Counted from the first letter of the stretch, positions 43,918 through 53,614 are shown. The stretch is 64,000 nt of DNA from Roseiflexus sp. RS-1 (GCF_000016665.1 NC_009523.1:1922001-1986000); one strand, 5' to 3'. The notes: generated by a model not told the origin, from the sequence alone. Numbers and translations: made by a program.

Positions 43918-44751
43918 ATGGCGGACGAACGATTGAGAATCCTGATCTTCGGCGCGCATCCCGACGATGTGGATTTCACTGCCGGAGGCACGGCGGCGCT
44001 CTATGCGCGTCAGGGGCACGAGGTGCTCTGTGTGTCGGTCACCAACGGCGATGCCGGGCATCAGACCGAAGCCGGAGCGTACCTTGCGCGTCGCCGTCGC
44101 GCGGAAGCCGAGGCTGCCGGAAAGGTCATCGGCGCGCGCTATATTACGCTCGACAACCACGATGGCGAACTGTTGCCGACCCTGGAGAATCGCCGTCAGA
44201 TCATTCGCCTGATCCGTCAATTCAAGCCGGATCTGATGATGTCGCCACGTCCTAATGACTACCATCCTGATCATCGCTATACGGCGCAGTTGATCCAGGA
44301 CGCCGCCTACATGGTGACGGTTCCGAACGTCTGCGCCGATACGCCGCACCTTGAATCAAACCCGGTGATCGTCTATGTGAGCGACACGTTCCAGAAACCG
44401 TATCCCTTCACTGCCGATGTGGTCGTTGCCATCGACGAGGTGATCGACCTGAAGTTTGCCATGCTGCATGCGCATACGTCGCAGATGTACGAATGGCTGC
44501 CCTACAATCAGGGCATCCTGCACGAGGTTCCCGAAGGCGATGCTGAACGCCTTGCGTGGCTGCGTCGTCGCCTCGATGGGCGTATGCGCCAGGACGCGGA
44601 TCGCTTCCGTGATCTGTTGATCGAACTGTACGGCGCCGGACGCGGACGCACTGTGGTCTATGCCGAGGCGTTCGAGGGGTGCGAGTATGGCGGGCGGCTC
44701 ACGCCGGAGAACCTGCACCGCCTCTTTCCGTTCTTTCCGGCAGAGCGGTAA
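43918..44751 (+). CDS. LmbE/PIG-L family N-deacetylase
   Basis: 277 residues. Zinc motif FGAHPDDVDFTAGGTAA at the start and second ligand in NDYHPDHRYTAQL are intact. These enzymes remove N-acetyl groups from GlcNAc conjugates such as bacillithiol precursors or lipid-linked sugars. AAGGAG overlaps the stop of the metalloprotease gene, so the two are one operon. Its 3' end overlaps comEC by 53 bp on the opposite strand. Confidence 0.92.
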   Translation: MADERLRILIFGAHPDDVDFTAGGTAALYARQGHEVLCVSVTNGDAGHQTEAGAYLARRRRAEAEAAGKVIGARYITLDNHDGELLPTLENRRQIIRLIRQFKPDLMMSPRPNDYHPDHRYTAQLIQDAAYMVTVPNVCADTPHLESNPVIVYVSDTFQKPYPFTADVVVAIDEVIDLKFAMLHAHTSQMYEWLPYNQGILHEVPEGDAERLAWLRRRLDGRMRQDADRFRDLLIELYGAGRGRTVVYAEAFEGCEYGGRLTPENLHRLFPFFPAER

Positions 44752-46243
44752 GTGGCGGACGGCTCCCATCTTCCACCGTGGCATTCCACAACCACGCTCC
44801 GATGACAATCGTATAGTACGCCAGCAGCAACCAGAGCGGGAAGGGTGGCAGTTGCACCGCAGCCCAGGGCAACTGCCCGAACAGACGAGCGCCCTCCGTC
44901 AGCCAGGCGAGAAACAGATAGGCAGGCAGCGCCAGCAATTGTCCCAGCGGCAGCCAGATCATCCCGCCGACCAGCGCCAGCGCCCCGAAGAGCATCGCCG
45001 ACGGTACCATCGGCAGCATGACCACATTTGCAATAGGGGCGATCAGCGAAAGATTGCCAAAGGCATAGAGAATAAGCGGCAACGCCAGAATCTGCGCTGC
45101 CAGCGTTGCCGTCAACGCCTCCCGCGCCCAATCGAGCCATCCGGCGCGCAACGGCGTCCGCATAAGCAACGCCTCAGTCCCTTTGCCATACGCAAACAGC
45201 GATGCGGTTGCCAGTGCGCTCAGTTGAAACCCCATATCCCATAGCGTCTGCGGATTCCACAAGGTCATCGCCCAACACGCAGCAAAAAGGGTCGTCCACG
45301 CATGCGCCGGGCGTTCCAGGCGCTGTCCCAGCACGACAATGCTGCCCATCACCGCCGCACGAATGACAGTCGGCGTGGCGCCGACGAACAGAGTATACAC
45401 CCAGATCGTGATCAGAACCGTCCAGAACGCCTTGCGCCGCGCCAGTTTCATCCCATCCGCAAGGCTGTACAGCGCCGCACTGATAATCGTGATGTTCCAG
45501 CCGGAGATCACCAGAATGTGCGATGTGCCCGTAGCGCTGAAATGATCCAGCACATCATCAGGGATCGACGATTGCAGCCCCAGCAGAATGCCAACCGCCA
45601 GCGCCGCCTGTGGTTCAGGAAGTTCACGCAGAAGCGTCTGACGCGCCCGGTCGCGGAATCCGAGCAACGTCGCCATCACCGGATTCCCCTGATTCACTGC
45701 AATCAGGCGCGACCGTTCCGGCTTCATAAGTGAAAAAATGCCGCGTCGCGCCAGATAGACCCGATAATCGAAGTCGCCTGGACGCGCCGCCGCACGCGGG
45801 GTTGTGAGCACTCCGGTCAACTCCAGCCTGTCCCCATAAAAGCGCTCCGGGTAACGCGGCAGGGTCACCAGCGCCAGACCTTCGGCTGGCTTCCACGTAC
45901 CGCCGCTGCGAACGCTCTCGGCGGCGAATATGACCCGTTGCCCATCGGCAAGACGACGCGGGTCTTCGATAATACGCCCGCGGATCTGAACCTCAGCGCC
46001 GTCGTTCAGCAGGCGAATGCTGTGGGGAAGGATTGGAATCTCCGCCGCTGCCAGGCGGGCGCCGCCCGCAGTCGCCACACACAGCACAAGGAACACCATA
46101 CGGATCAGCGCGCGCCGCCGCAGAACGATTGCCGCAACGCCACATCCCACGCTGCCAGCGACGAGATGCCAGAGCGGCAGGTGCAACGCATCGGCGAGAA
46201 ACACGCCAATCATCCAGGCAATTGCGAGAATAATCAGAGTCAT
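44699..46243 (-). CDS. comEC: ComEC/Rec2-like competence channel lacking the metallo-beta-lactamase domain
   Basis: About 514 residues with around ten membrane helices. A DUF4131 OB-like region (about 70-165, EVQIRGRIIEDPRRLADGQRVIF) is followed by the competence domain with LAVGILLGLQSSIP, GTSHILVISGWNITII and GATPTVIRAAVMGSIVVLGQ. These mark the DNA uptake channel. The C-terminal metallo-beta-lactamase nuclease domain of longer ComEC proteins is absent; the protein ends after helices in a short polar tail. ATG 46243 is chosen; ATG 46339 is possible. Confidence 0.87.
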   Translation of the reverse strand: MTLIILAIAWMIGVFLADALHLPLWHLVAGSVGCGVAAIVLRRRALIRMVFLVLCVATAGGARLAAAEIPILPHSIRLLNDGAEVQIRGRIIEDPRRLADGQRVIFAAESVRSGGTWKPAEGLALVTLPRYPERFYGDRLELTGVLTTPRAAARPGDFDYRVYLARRGIFSLMKPERSRLIAVNQGNPVMATLLGFRDRARQTLLRELPEPQAALAVGILLGLQSSIPDDVLDHFSATGTSHILVISGWNITIISAALYSLADGMKLARRKAFWTVLITIWVYTLFVGATPTVIRAAVMGSIVVLGQRLERPAHAWTTLFAACWAMTLWNPQTLWDMGFQLSALATASLFAYGKGTEALLMRTPLRAGWLDWAREALTATLAAQILALPLILYAFGNLSLIAPIANVVMLPMVPSAMLFGALALVGGMIWLPLGQLLALPAYLFLAWLTEGARLFGQLPWAAVQLPPFPLWLLLAYYTIVIGAWLWNATVEDGSRPPLTALPERTERGGAGSPA

Positions 46244-46493
46244 GGTCAGCCACCCTGCCAGTGCTACCGTATCGGTAAAGAAAAAGTTACTGCCCGTCTG
46301 CCGGATGAGCCGCTTTACAGTTCGATTACAGACCGGCATATCTTTTTACCGCATCAGGAAGCCATAAACTGCTCTTTGTCCGCAACCCGTCCAGATGGTT
46401 GTCAGACGTGTATCAGACGCACATCAGTAGTGTCATAGCCCTATGGTCTACGATAGAACTGCGGAGAATACTGCTAGAGAAGGAGCGATTCGT

Positions 46494-49388
46494 ATGCGCG
46501 TCCTGATTATTGCACCACTACGTCTCGTAACCATCGCCATGATGCTGCTCATCGTGCTTTCTCTGGTGCTGCCGTTTCACTCATCAGACGCTCAGGAGAA
46601 GACAGGAGATCTGCTGCCTGAACGAACCGTCGCTGTACCGGGTGGCGATGCTGCGCTGGCGATGATCGACGAGGCGGGATCGTACCTGATGGCGCCGGTT
46701 CAAACGACGCGCCCGTTCAGTCACCTTGTGATCCGGTACGACGCGCAGGTTCCACCCGGTGCAACGCTGACCCTCTTCGTGCGCACGTCGGATGATGGGG
46801 TTGGCTGGACCGAATGGGCGGAACTGGTCAGCAGCGATGATCTGCGCCGTCCTGAAGATAGTCCGGATGTGGTATGGAGCGACATTATTGATGTCGGATC
46901 GTTGATGCGCTTCTGGCAGGTACGTGTGCTCATGTCGCCTGCACCGGATGGCGCCCTGCCGATCCCCGGCGTGATTGAGGCGCACACTGTCGATGCACTG
47001 ACAGGTCCGGCTACGCCTCCGGCGACAGAATTTGTACTGCCCCAGAGCACAGGTCCAGGCAAGCCGCCGGTCGTATCCCGCACGGCATGGGGTTCGCCAG
47101 ATGGTCAGGGGAGTCGCGCGCGCCCGGCATATTATCCGGTTAGCCACATCATTGTCCACCACACTGCGGACGGAAACACACTTTCGCCAGGGCAGCCGAA
47201 CTGGGCGGCGCGTGTGCGCGCCATCTGGTCGTTCCACGCGATCACGCGCCAGTGGGGGGATATTGGATACAACTATTTGATCGATCCCAACGGCGTTATC
47301 TACGAAGGACGCTCTGGCGGCGACGACGCTGTCGGATTTCACGATACCGCCAACTACGGGTCGATGGGCATCGCGTTGATCGGGACATACTCCGGTGTTG
47401 CGCCAACCCCTGCCGCGCAGGAGTCGCTGGTGCGCCTGATCGCCTGGAAAGCAGCGCAGAAGGATATCGACCCGCTCGGTCGTTCGTACTACTACGGATG
47501 CTCCCGGTCGAGCAAGTGTCTGCCGTTCAATCCAGGGGCTATTGTTCCCAACATCGCCGGTCACCGTCAGGTCACGCCGGGTCATACCACATGTCCAGGC
47601 GATGCAACCATGGCAATCCTTCCCGACCTGCGGAACCGCGCGCTGGCACTGATGCGCGGCAGTGATGGAACATATGACAACGGCGATCTGGTCATCGATG
47701 AGCGGGAGAGCGGTTTCAGCCGGAGCGCCGCTAACTGGTACAGCGCAGCCTGCGGTGCGGGTGGTCATGCACTGTACACCTTTGCGACGAATAACCCGGC
47801 GGAAAGCGCTAACCGCGGCGTCTGGCGCCCCAACCTGCCCTACCGCGGCACGTATCGCGTTCTTGCGCATATCCCGCGCGATTGTGGACTCGGACCGCTG
47901 ACCGGTCGCGCCAGGTATGTGATACACAGCGCCAGCGGCAGTGTTACGGTTCCAATCAGCCAGGAAAGTGTCGAAGGGTGGGTTGATCTTGGCGTCTACA
48001 CCTTCGACGCCGGCAGCAACGGCGCGGTCGAACTCGACGATCTGACCGGCGAACCGCTGTCTGCCAGGCGAATCGTCATGTTCGATGCGGTGAAATGGGT
48101 TCCTGAACATTCCCAGGCTTCGGCGCAAATTGTGGCGGTGCGGTTCGCGCGGGAGACGCTTGCCGCTGGTGAATTGCTCCGCGTTGATGTGACGGTGCGC
48201 AATACTGGATCGACCATCCTCTCCGGGCAGGAGCCGCGTGTTGATCTGACTGCCGGCGGCGGCATGAACGATCCGGCAAACGCATATGTCTATGAACAAC
48301 ACGAATGTTTTGCTGGCAGTCCGACCGGCGCATTTCCGACATTTCCGAAAGAAGCGGGCAGGATTCGCATTGCGCTTGGCATGCCGGGTTGGAGCGCACT
48401 GTATGGCGGCGGATGCGCCGGTCCAACCTCGGATTACCCGTGGCGCTGGGGCTTGAATGGCGACCTGGCACCGGGCGAAGAGCAAACGATCACGGGATAT
48501 GTCCGCTTCCATACGCCAGGAGCATACCCGCTGCGGGTGGGTATGGTACACGAATATGTGCGCTACCTGGCGCAGGATGTCGCCGCAACGACGATCACGG
48601 TCACTGATGAGCGTACTCCGCCCGATGCGGCGACCTTCGACGAATGGTTGCGTCCCACCGCGTGGGTGTACCGGCTCGACGCCGTACCCGACAGCCTTCT
48701 GGCGCGTGCTGGCGAAGCGCAGGCGCTGCTGTCCGGGGTGGAAGTCGGCAGTTTTGTCTGGCACGGTGAACTGCTCGATTGGGGCGATGGCGGACCGCTT
48801 GGGCTGCATGATCGCTTCGTCATTGCGCAAACGCGCATTTTTTATGCGCCGATCAGCGGCGAATACACCTTCCGTACCATCAGCGATGACGGCTCATGGT
48901 TGCTGGTGAACGGACAAACAGTTGTTACGAATAGCGGTCTGCATGATCGCACCGAAGCAACGGGAACCATCTACCTGGACGCAGGCTTCCATGCGCTCTC
49001 AGTTGTCTTCTTTGAACTGCGCGGCATGGCGGTGTCAGGGTACGATGTGCGGTTGCCCGGTTCTGGCACATTCCAGCAGATACCCGACGGATTGAGTGAT
49101 ACGCCGCGTTTGGGCGGAACATTTCTATCTCCGGCAGCATTGACGCTTGCCGCCGATGACCGGGGCGGCAGCGGCGTCACTGCGATCCGCTGGAGCCTGA
49201 ATGGATCGACGTGGCAGACTGCCGTCGGATCGATTGTGCGCATCAACCTGCCATCCGATGGACTCTTCCATGTACGCTATCGGGCGATTGATGCAGCTGG
49301 CAACGAAGGTCCTGTGCGCGAACTGAGGGCGCGCGTCGACTCGAACATGACGATCCATCGGGTGACATTGCCTTTGGTGATGCGGTAA
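46494..49388 (+). CDS. Large secreted N-acetylmuramoyl-L-alanine amidase (PGRP) with PA14-like domain
   Basis: About 964 residues. ATG 46494 follows GAAGGAG and opens a signal peptide. A beta domain (about 45-160) precedes a PGRP/Amidase_2 domain (about 195-390): VSRTAWGSPDG, HIIVHHTADG with zinc His, GDIGYNYLIDPNGVIYEGR, and GHRQVTPGHTTCPGD with the second His. A golvesin-like domain (about 400-550), CARDB-like (about 555-700), PA14-like (about 715-860, ISGEYTFRTISDDGSWLLVNG) and an Ig-like domain follow. The protein ends in RVTLPLVMR. It should cleave peptidoglycan outside the cell. Confidence 0.88.
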   Translation: MRVLIIAPLRLVTIAMMLLIVLSLVLPFHSSDAQEKTGDLLPERTVAVPGGDAALAMIDEAGSYLMAPVQTTRPFSHLVIRYDAQVPPGATLTLFVRTSDDGVGWTEWAELVSSDDLRRPEDSPDVVWSDIIDVGSLMRFWQVRVLMSPAPDGALPIPGVIEAHTVDALTGPATPPATEFVLPQSTGPGKPPVVSRTAWGSPDGQGSRARPAYYPVSHIIVHHTADGNTLSPGQPNWAARVRAIWSFHAITRQWGDIGYNYLIDPNGVIYEGRSGGDDAVGFHDTANYGSMGIALIGTYSGVAPTPAAQESLVRLIAWKAAQKDIDPLGRSYYYGCSRSSKCLPFNPGAIVPNIAGHRQVTPGHTTCPGDATMAILPDLRNRALALMRGSDGTYDNGDLVIDERESGFSRSAANWYSAACGAGGHALYTFATNNPAESANRGVWRPNLPYRGTYRVLAHIPRDCGLGPLTGRARYVIHSASGSVTVPISQESVEGWVDLGVYTFDAGSNGAVELDDLTGEPLSARRIVMFDAVKWVPEHSQASAQIVAVRFARETLAAGELLRVDVTVRNTGSTILSGQEPRVDLTAGGGMNDPANAYVYEQHECFAGSPTGAFPTFPKEAGRIRIALGMPGWSALYGGGCAGPTSDYPWRWGLNGDLAPGEEQTITGYVRFHTPGAYPLRVGMVHEYVRYLAQDVAATTITVTDERTPPDAATFDEWLRPTAWVYRLDAVPDSLLARAGEAQALLSGVEVGSFVWHGELLDWGDGGPLGLHDRFVIAQTRIFYAPISGEYTFRTISDDGSWLLVNGQTVVTNSGLHDRTEATGTIYLDAGFHALSVVFFELRGMAVSGYDVRLPGSGTFQQIPDGLSDTPRLGGTFLSPAALTLAADDRGGSGVTAIRWSLNGSTWQTAVGSIVRINLPSDGLFHVRYRAIDAAGNEGPVRELRARVDSNMTIHRVTLPLVMR

Positions 49389-49399
49389 CTATAGCCAAC

Positions 49400-49483
49400 G
49401 TTGAAGGTTGAAGGTTGAGGGTTGAAGGTTGAAGGTTGAAGGTTGAAGGTTGAAGGTTGAAGGTTGAAGGTTGAAGGTTGAAC
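49400..49483. repeat. Heptanucleotide array 4 (GTTGAAG), 12 units
   Basis: Twelve nearly perfect 7-bp units starting 11 bases after the stop of the amidase gene and ending ten bases before the -35 box of the next gene. The unit is the same as in array 3 (GGTTGAA on one strand). Confidence 0.9.
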
Positions 49484-49492
49484 GTCATCCTT

Positions 49493-49520
49493 TTGACACA
49501 TGCCGCCGCTATGGTAGACT
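49493..49520 (+). promoter_or_regulatory. Promoter of rfbB
   Basis: TTGACA (49493-49498) and TAGACT (49515-49520) with a 16-bp spacer, about 35 bases before the start codon, right after the heptamer array. Confidence 0.6.
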
Positions 49521-49554
49521 TCAGCAGACAAAGCACGTGCTTCAGGAGTACAAT

Positions 49555-50607
49555 ATGCGCACTATTCTGGTCACCGGCGGCGCCGGATTCATTGGCAGCA
49601 ACTTTGTTGAACTGATGCTGACGAAATACCCGGACTATCGGATCGTCGTCTACGATAAGTTGACGTATGCCGGGCGATTGGAAAATCTGGCGCGGTTTCA
49701 CGGTGATCCGCGTTTCACGTTTGTGCGGGGCGATATCTGCGATCCGGCAGGGGTGCGGGAAGTCATTCGTGCGCACGGTGTTGATACGCTGGTCAACTTT
49801 GCTGCTGAGACGCATGTGGATCGTTCAATCATGGATCCCGACGCTTTTATTCGCACCGATGTGTATGGGACATACGTGTTGCTCGAGGCGGTGAAAGAAA
49901 TGAAACTCGAGCGCGCCCTGTTTGTCAGCACCGATGAAGTCTACGGACACATCGAACCGGGTCATTCATCTTCGGAGGACGATCCGCTCAAGCCACGTTC
50001 GCCCTACGCTGCATCGAAGGCAGGCGGCGAGCATCTGGCGTATGCGTACTATATCACCTATGGGTTGCCGGTGCTGATCACCCGTGGCACGAACAATATC
50101 GGTCCGTACCAGTATCCGGAAAAAGCCGTGCCACTCTTCATTACCAATGCCATCGACGATATTCCTCTGCCGCTGTACGGCGACGGGCGACAGATGCGCG
50201 ACTATCAATACGTGATGGATCACTGCGAGGGGATCGATGTTGTGCTGCACCGTGGCGTTATCGGCGAAGCGTACAACATCGGCTCAGGCGTGGAGACGGA
50301 AAATATCGTGATGGCGAAGGCGATCCTCGATCTGCTGGGCAAGCCCTACTCGTTGATCCAGCCGGTCGCCGATCGACCGGGGCACGACCGACGCTACTCC
50401 GTGCGCACGGACAAAATCAAGGCGCTGGGATGGCAGTCGCGTCACACGTTCGCTCAGGCAATCGAGAAAACTGTGCGCTGGTATGTCGAACATCAGGACT
50501 GGTGGCGTCCAATCAAGTCGGGTGAGTTCAAGGAATACTATCGCCAGCAATACCTGGAGCGCCAGACCGTATCGTATCGGTCTCAGAACGCACCATCACA
50601 GATGTGA
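49555..50607 (+). CDS. rfbB: dTDP-glucose 4,6-dehydratase
   Basis: About 350 residues of the extended SDR superfamily; makes dTDP-4-keto-6-deoxyglucose, first step to rhamnose and other deoxysugars. NAD motif TGGAGFIGSNF, FAAETHVDRSI, STDEVYGHIEPG with catalytic Thr/Asp/Glu region, and YAASKAGGEH with Tyr-x3-Lys are all present. ATG 49555 follows CAGGAG. It stands alone; the other rfb genes are not in the window. It may feed rhamnose or surface sugar synthesis. Confidence 0.93.
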   Translation: MRTILVTGGAGFIGSNFVELMLTKYPDYRIVVYDKLTYAGRLENLARFHGDPRFTFVRGDICDPAGVREVIRAHGVDTLVNFAAETHVDRSIMDPDAFIRTDVYGTYVLLEAVKEMKLERALFVSTDEVYGHIEPGHSSSEDDPLKPRSPYAASKAGGEHLAYAYYITYGLPVLITRGTNNIGPYQYPEKAVPLFITNAIDDIPLPLYGDGRQMRDYQYVMDHCEGIDVVLHRGVIGEAYNIGSGVETENIVMAKAILDLLGKPYSLIQPVADRPGHDRRYSVRTDKIKALGWQSRHTFAQAIEKTVRWYVEHQDWWRPIKSGEFKEYYRQQYLERQTVSYRSQNAPSQM

Positions 50608-50610
50608 AAC

Positions 50611-50644
50611 GAAGCCATCTCCCCAATTCAGGAGAGATGGCTTC
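50611..50644. terminator. Bidirectional hairpin between rfbB and the glcD-glcE fusion
   Basis: An 11-bp perfect stem (GAAGCCATCTC and GAGATGGCTTC) between two convergent genes. There is no T-run, so its efficiency as an intrinsic terminator is uncertain. Confidence 0.5.
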
Positions 50645-50706
50645 GCCACTTCCGACGCCTTGCACAATCAGTGAGTATCTGTGACTTTTCTCACAACCGG
50701 TCAGGT

Positions 50707-53379
50707 TCAGACCAGGAACGCACCCGGATTGAGCAACCCATCCGCTCCCCATCGCCGTCGGAGCGCCTGCATTTTATCGAGTGCATCGGGAGTGAAACCC
50801 CACCGGTCGATGCGCGCGCGCGCCGGCGCCGCCAGCGCCACTGCATAGCCGCCGAGGGTTCGCGCCGCCGTGCGCAGACGCTCCAGAATACGTCCGGCGT
50901 CATCCGGGTGCGGCGCCGGCGCGCGCACATACACCTGTCCAGCCGCCACATCCGCTACATACGACTCTTGCCCGCCAAAACCGGCGCGTTGCAGCAGCGC
51001 CCCAATATCCCTGGGGGCGACGCCAATCCGCACCATCAGATCGTCCGGTTGCGCTGCGCTGAGGAAGGCGCCCCACAGGTCGCTGCCCGACGGATCCTCA
51101 ATCTGCAGCGCCGGTATGCCAGCGTTGCGCAGGACGGTGCGCACGGCGGCGAGTTCTGCCGCCACGTCTTCCGCCAGACCTTCGGCAGTGTAGACCAGAA
51201 GCGTCATTGGGCGGCGATCCAGGCTGACCGGGAGCGACGCCGCCCAACGTCCATCATCGGCGACCTCCAGCAGCAGCACCGCAGAGGCGATCAGGGAGTG
51301 TTGCGCCAGTTTCGCACCGGTTTCGAGCGCCTGCGCGATCCGGCGCGGTGCAGCGATCAGTGTTGCCCGCATCCGCGGCAATGGCGTCAGTTTGATGGTT
51401 ATATCACAGAGCAACCCCAGTGTGCCATGTGCTCCGACGTGCACTTTCGGCAGGTCGTATCCGGCGACATTCTTGACAACCGGTCGTCCAATGCGGGCGA
51501 CGCGACCGTTGGGGAGCGCAACCGTCGCCGCCAGTATCAGATCGCGGAGACTGCCGTAACGCATGCGCAGTGGCGCATTCAGGTTGGCGGCAATCGTACC
51601 GCCAATCGTCGCGGTAGACCAGGGAGATGCTATCGGCGCCCACATCCCATAGGGGTGCACCGCCTTCTGGAGTTCCTCCAGACATGTACCTGCGCCGACA
51701 GTAATGTACAGATCATCAGGCGCAAGCACGCGAATGCCTGACAGATGTGCAGTGGATACCACCGCATCGGCTGGCGGAAGCAGGGCTGATTTCGTTCCGC
51801 CCCCCCGAATGCGCACGCTTTGCCCCGCACTGGTCAGGTCGCGTAATCTCTCCGCTGCTTCCTCCGCGCTTTCCGGTGCGATGAGCACAGGCGCAGTGGG
51901 TGCAGATTCGCTCAGCGACCCGGTCGCTGCCGGTGACATACGCCCCGGTTGCGGTTCCTGCGCATTGTGCAACCCTGCCATCACCTCGTCACGCGGCGGC
52001 AACACCTTGCCGGGGTTCATCATGCCGGTCGGGTCGAAAATATCCTTCACATCCCACATCAGTGACAGTTCAGTAGCGCCGTACATCAGCGGCATGAATG
52101 CGCGCTTCTCGATGCCGACGCCATGTTCGCCGGTGATGCTGCCACCAGCCGCAACGCAGACTTCCAGGATTTTGCGACCGGTTTCGAGCACCCGCGCGAT
52201 CAACGCTCGATCCGAGGGATTTTCAATCAGGATGAGCGGATGCAGATTGCCGTCACCGGCATGAAAGACATGACCGGTGCGGAAGCCGTCAGCTTCGATG
52301 ATCCGGTTCACCGCTGCCAGGGTTTCCGCCAGTTTGCTGCGTGGCACGGTGCCATCGACCAGATAGTATGCTGGCGCCAGACGCGCCATAGCGCCAGCGG
52401 CGCTCTTGCGCGCGAACCAGATCCGATCACGCTCTGCGGCGCTTTGCGCCACCCGCACCTCACGCACGTCGCAGTCGCGCAGGGTTGCTTCAATCTCGGC
52501 GATCTGCGGTCCAACGCTTTCAGGATAGCCGTCAACTTCAATGATCAACACGGCGCCAGCATCGAGCGGTAATCCAGGATGTGCATACTCCTCAACAATG
52601 CGTACAATACTCGAATCCATCATCTCCATCGTCGCTGGCACCAGACCGCGTGCAATAATTGCAGATACCGCTTTTCCCGCCTGCTCGACGCTGTCGAAGG
52701 CAGCCAGGAGCGTGCGCACCGCTGGCGGATCGCGGAGCAGGCGCAGATCGGCGCGTGTTATGATGCCCAGCGTGCCTTCACTGCCGACGAAGAGCGCCGT
52801 CAGGTCGTAAGCCGGTATATCGAGCGCCCGCCCACCGGTATGAATGATCCGCCCGTCGCTCAGCACCACTTCCACACCGGTCACATAGTTGCTGGTGACA
52901 CCATATTTGAAACAGTGCGGTCCGCCCGCATTCGTACCGATATTCCCGCCGATGGTCGCCGTGCGCTGGCTGGAGGGATCGGGGGGAAAGAACAGACCAT
53001 GCTGACGCACCCGGGTATCGAAGATCAGGTTGACCACGCCGGCTTCGACCACTGCGCTGCGACCGGTCAGATCGATATCCAGCACGTGGTTCATCAGCCC
53101 GAGTTGCACCACCACGCCGCCGTGTTCGGGGACGGCGCCGCCTGCCAGACCGGTTCCCGATCCGCGCGCGATGAGCGGTATCTGATGCCGGGCAGCCCAA
53201 CGCACCAGTTGCACCACCTCGTCGACCGAACGGGGGAAGACAACGCCATCGGGATGACCACGGTCAAAACTGCCATCGACTTCGTAGGTGATGAGTTGAG
53301 CCGGATCCACAATCACGCGATCAGGTCCGAGCCGCGTAGACAGATCGGCAAGCAACGCCTGGGTGTCGGCAGTGGTCAT
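50707..53379 (-). CDS. glcD: Glycolate oxidase GlcD-GlcE fusion protein
   Basis: 890 residues. Residues 1-470 match GlcD: FAD-binding region (ARGSGTGLAGGAVPE, ATIGGNIGTNAGGPHCFKYG, VGSEGTLGII) and C-terminal region (GHVFHAGDGNLHP, GGSITGEHGVG). After a linker (about 475-520), residues about 520-890 match GlcE, a second FAD_binding_4 domain (RIRGGGTKSALLP, ATIGGTIAANLNAPLRMRYGS, KNVAGYDLPKVHVGAHGTLGLL). Normally separate subunits, here joined. The iron-sulfur subunit GlcF is not in the window. Oxidises glycolate to glyoxylate, coupled to the membrane quinone pool. AGGAGG precedes ATG 53379. Confidence 0.92.
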   Translation of the reverse strand: MTTADTQALLADLSTRLGPDRVIVDPAQLITYEVDGSFDRGHPDGVVFPRSVDEVVQLVRWAARHQIPLIARGSGTGLAGGAVPEHGGVVVQLGLMNHVLDIDLTGRSAVVEAGVVNLIFDTRVRQHGLFFPPDPSSQRTATIGGNIGTNAGGPHCFKYGVTSNYVTGVEVVLSDGRIIHTGGRALDIPAYDLTALFVGSEGTLGIITRADLRLLRDPPAVRTLLAAFDSVEQAGKAVSAIIARGLVPATMEMMDSSIVRIVEEYAHPGLPLDAGAVLIIEVDGYPESVGPQIAEIEATLRDCDVREVRVAQSAAERDRIWFARKSAAGAMARLAPAYYLVDGTVPRSKLAETLAAVNRIIEADGFRTGHVFHAGDGNLHPLILIENPSDRALIARVLETGRKILEVCVAAGGSITGEHGVGIEKRAFMPLMYGATELSLMWDVKDIFDPTGMMNPGKVLPPRDEVMAGLHNAQEPQPGRMSPAATGSLSESAPTAPVLIAPESAEEAAERLRDLTSAGQSVRIRGGGTKSALLPPADAVVSTAHLSGIRVLAPDDLYITVGAGTCLEELQKAVHPYGMWAPIASPWSTATIGGTIAANLNAPLRMRYGSLRDLILAATVALPNGRVARIGRPVVKNVAGYDLPKVHVGAHGTLGLLCDITIKLTPLPRMRATLIAAPRRIAQALETGAKLAQHSLIASAVLLLEVADDGRWAASLPVSLDRRPMTLLVYTAEGLAEDVAAELAAVRTVLRNAGIPALQIEDPSGSDLWGAFLSAAQPDDLMVRIGVAPRDIGALLQRAGFGGQESYVADVAAGQVYVRAPAPHPDDAGRILERLRTAARTLGGYAVALAAPARARIDRWGFTPDALDKMQALRRRWGADGLLNPGAFLV

Positions 53380-53565
53380 AGCCTCCTCGCTTTGGAATCT
53401 CTATCCTATCGTTGCGTGTAGTGGCAGTATATCAAAAATATGCGGACATGCGAACATCTGAGGATGGCAGAGTTCGACCGGCGCACTCCGGCGGGAAAAG
53501 CGGGCAAAGACCGCGCCTTCGCCCGCAAGCAAGGGAGCTCTGCGTCAGCAAAGGACGTGGTGCGA

Positions 53566-53614
53566 ATCAAAAAAGGGCATCCGGCAGTTCACGGTGCGTA
53601 AACGCCAGATGCCT
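53566..53614 (-). terminator. Rho-independent terminator of the FKBP gene
   Basis: On the minus strand a stem of AGGCATCTGGC with GCCGGATGCCC, loop about 17 bases, followed by TTTTTTG. It lies 23 bases after the FKBP stop codon. The remainder of the gap up to 53380 holds no gene. Confidence 0.7.

Noticed and set aside
46584-48830. Open frame of 748 codons antisense to the amidase gene
   Set aside because: The plus-strand frame has clear domains and a ribosome-binding site; the antisense product is rich in Arg/His/Cys with no family likeness, as expected in high-GC DNA.
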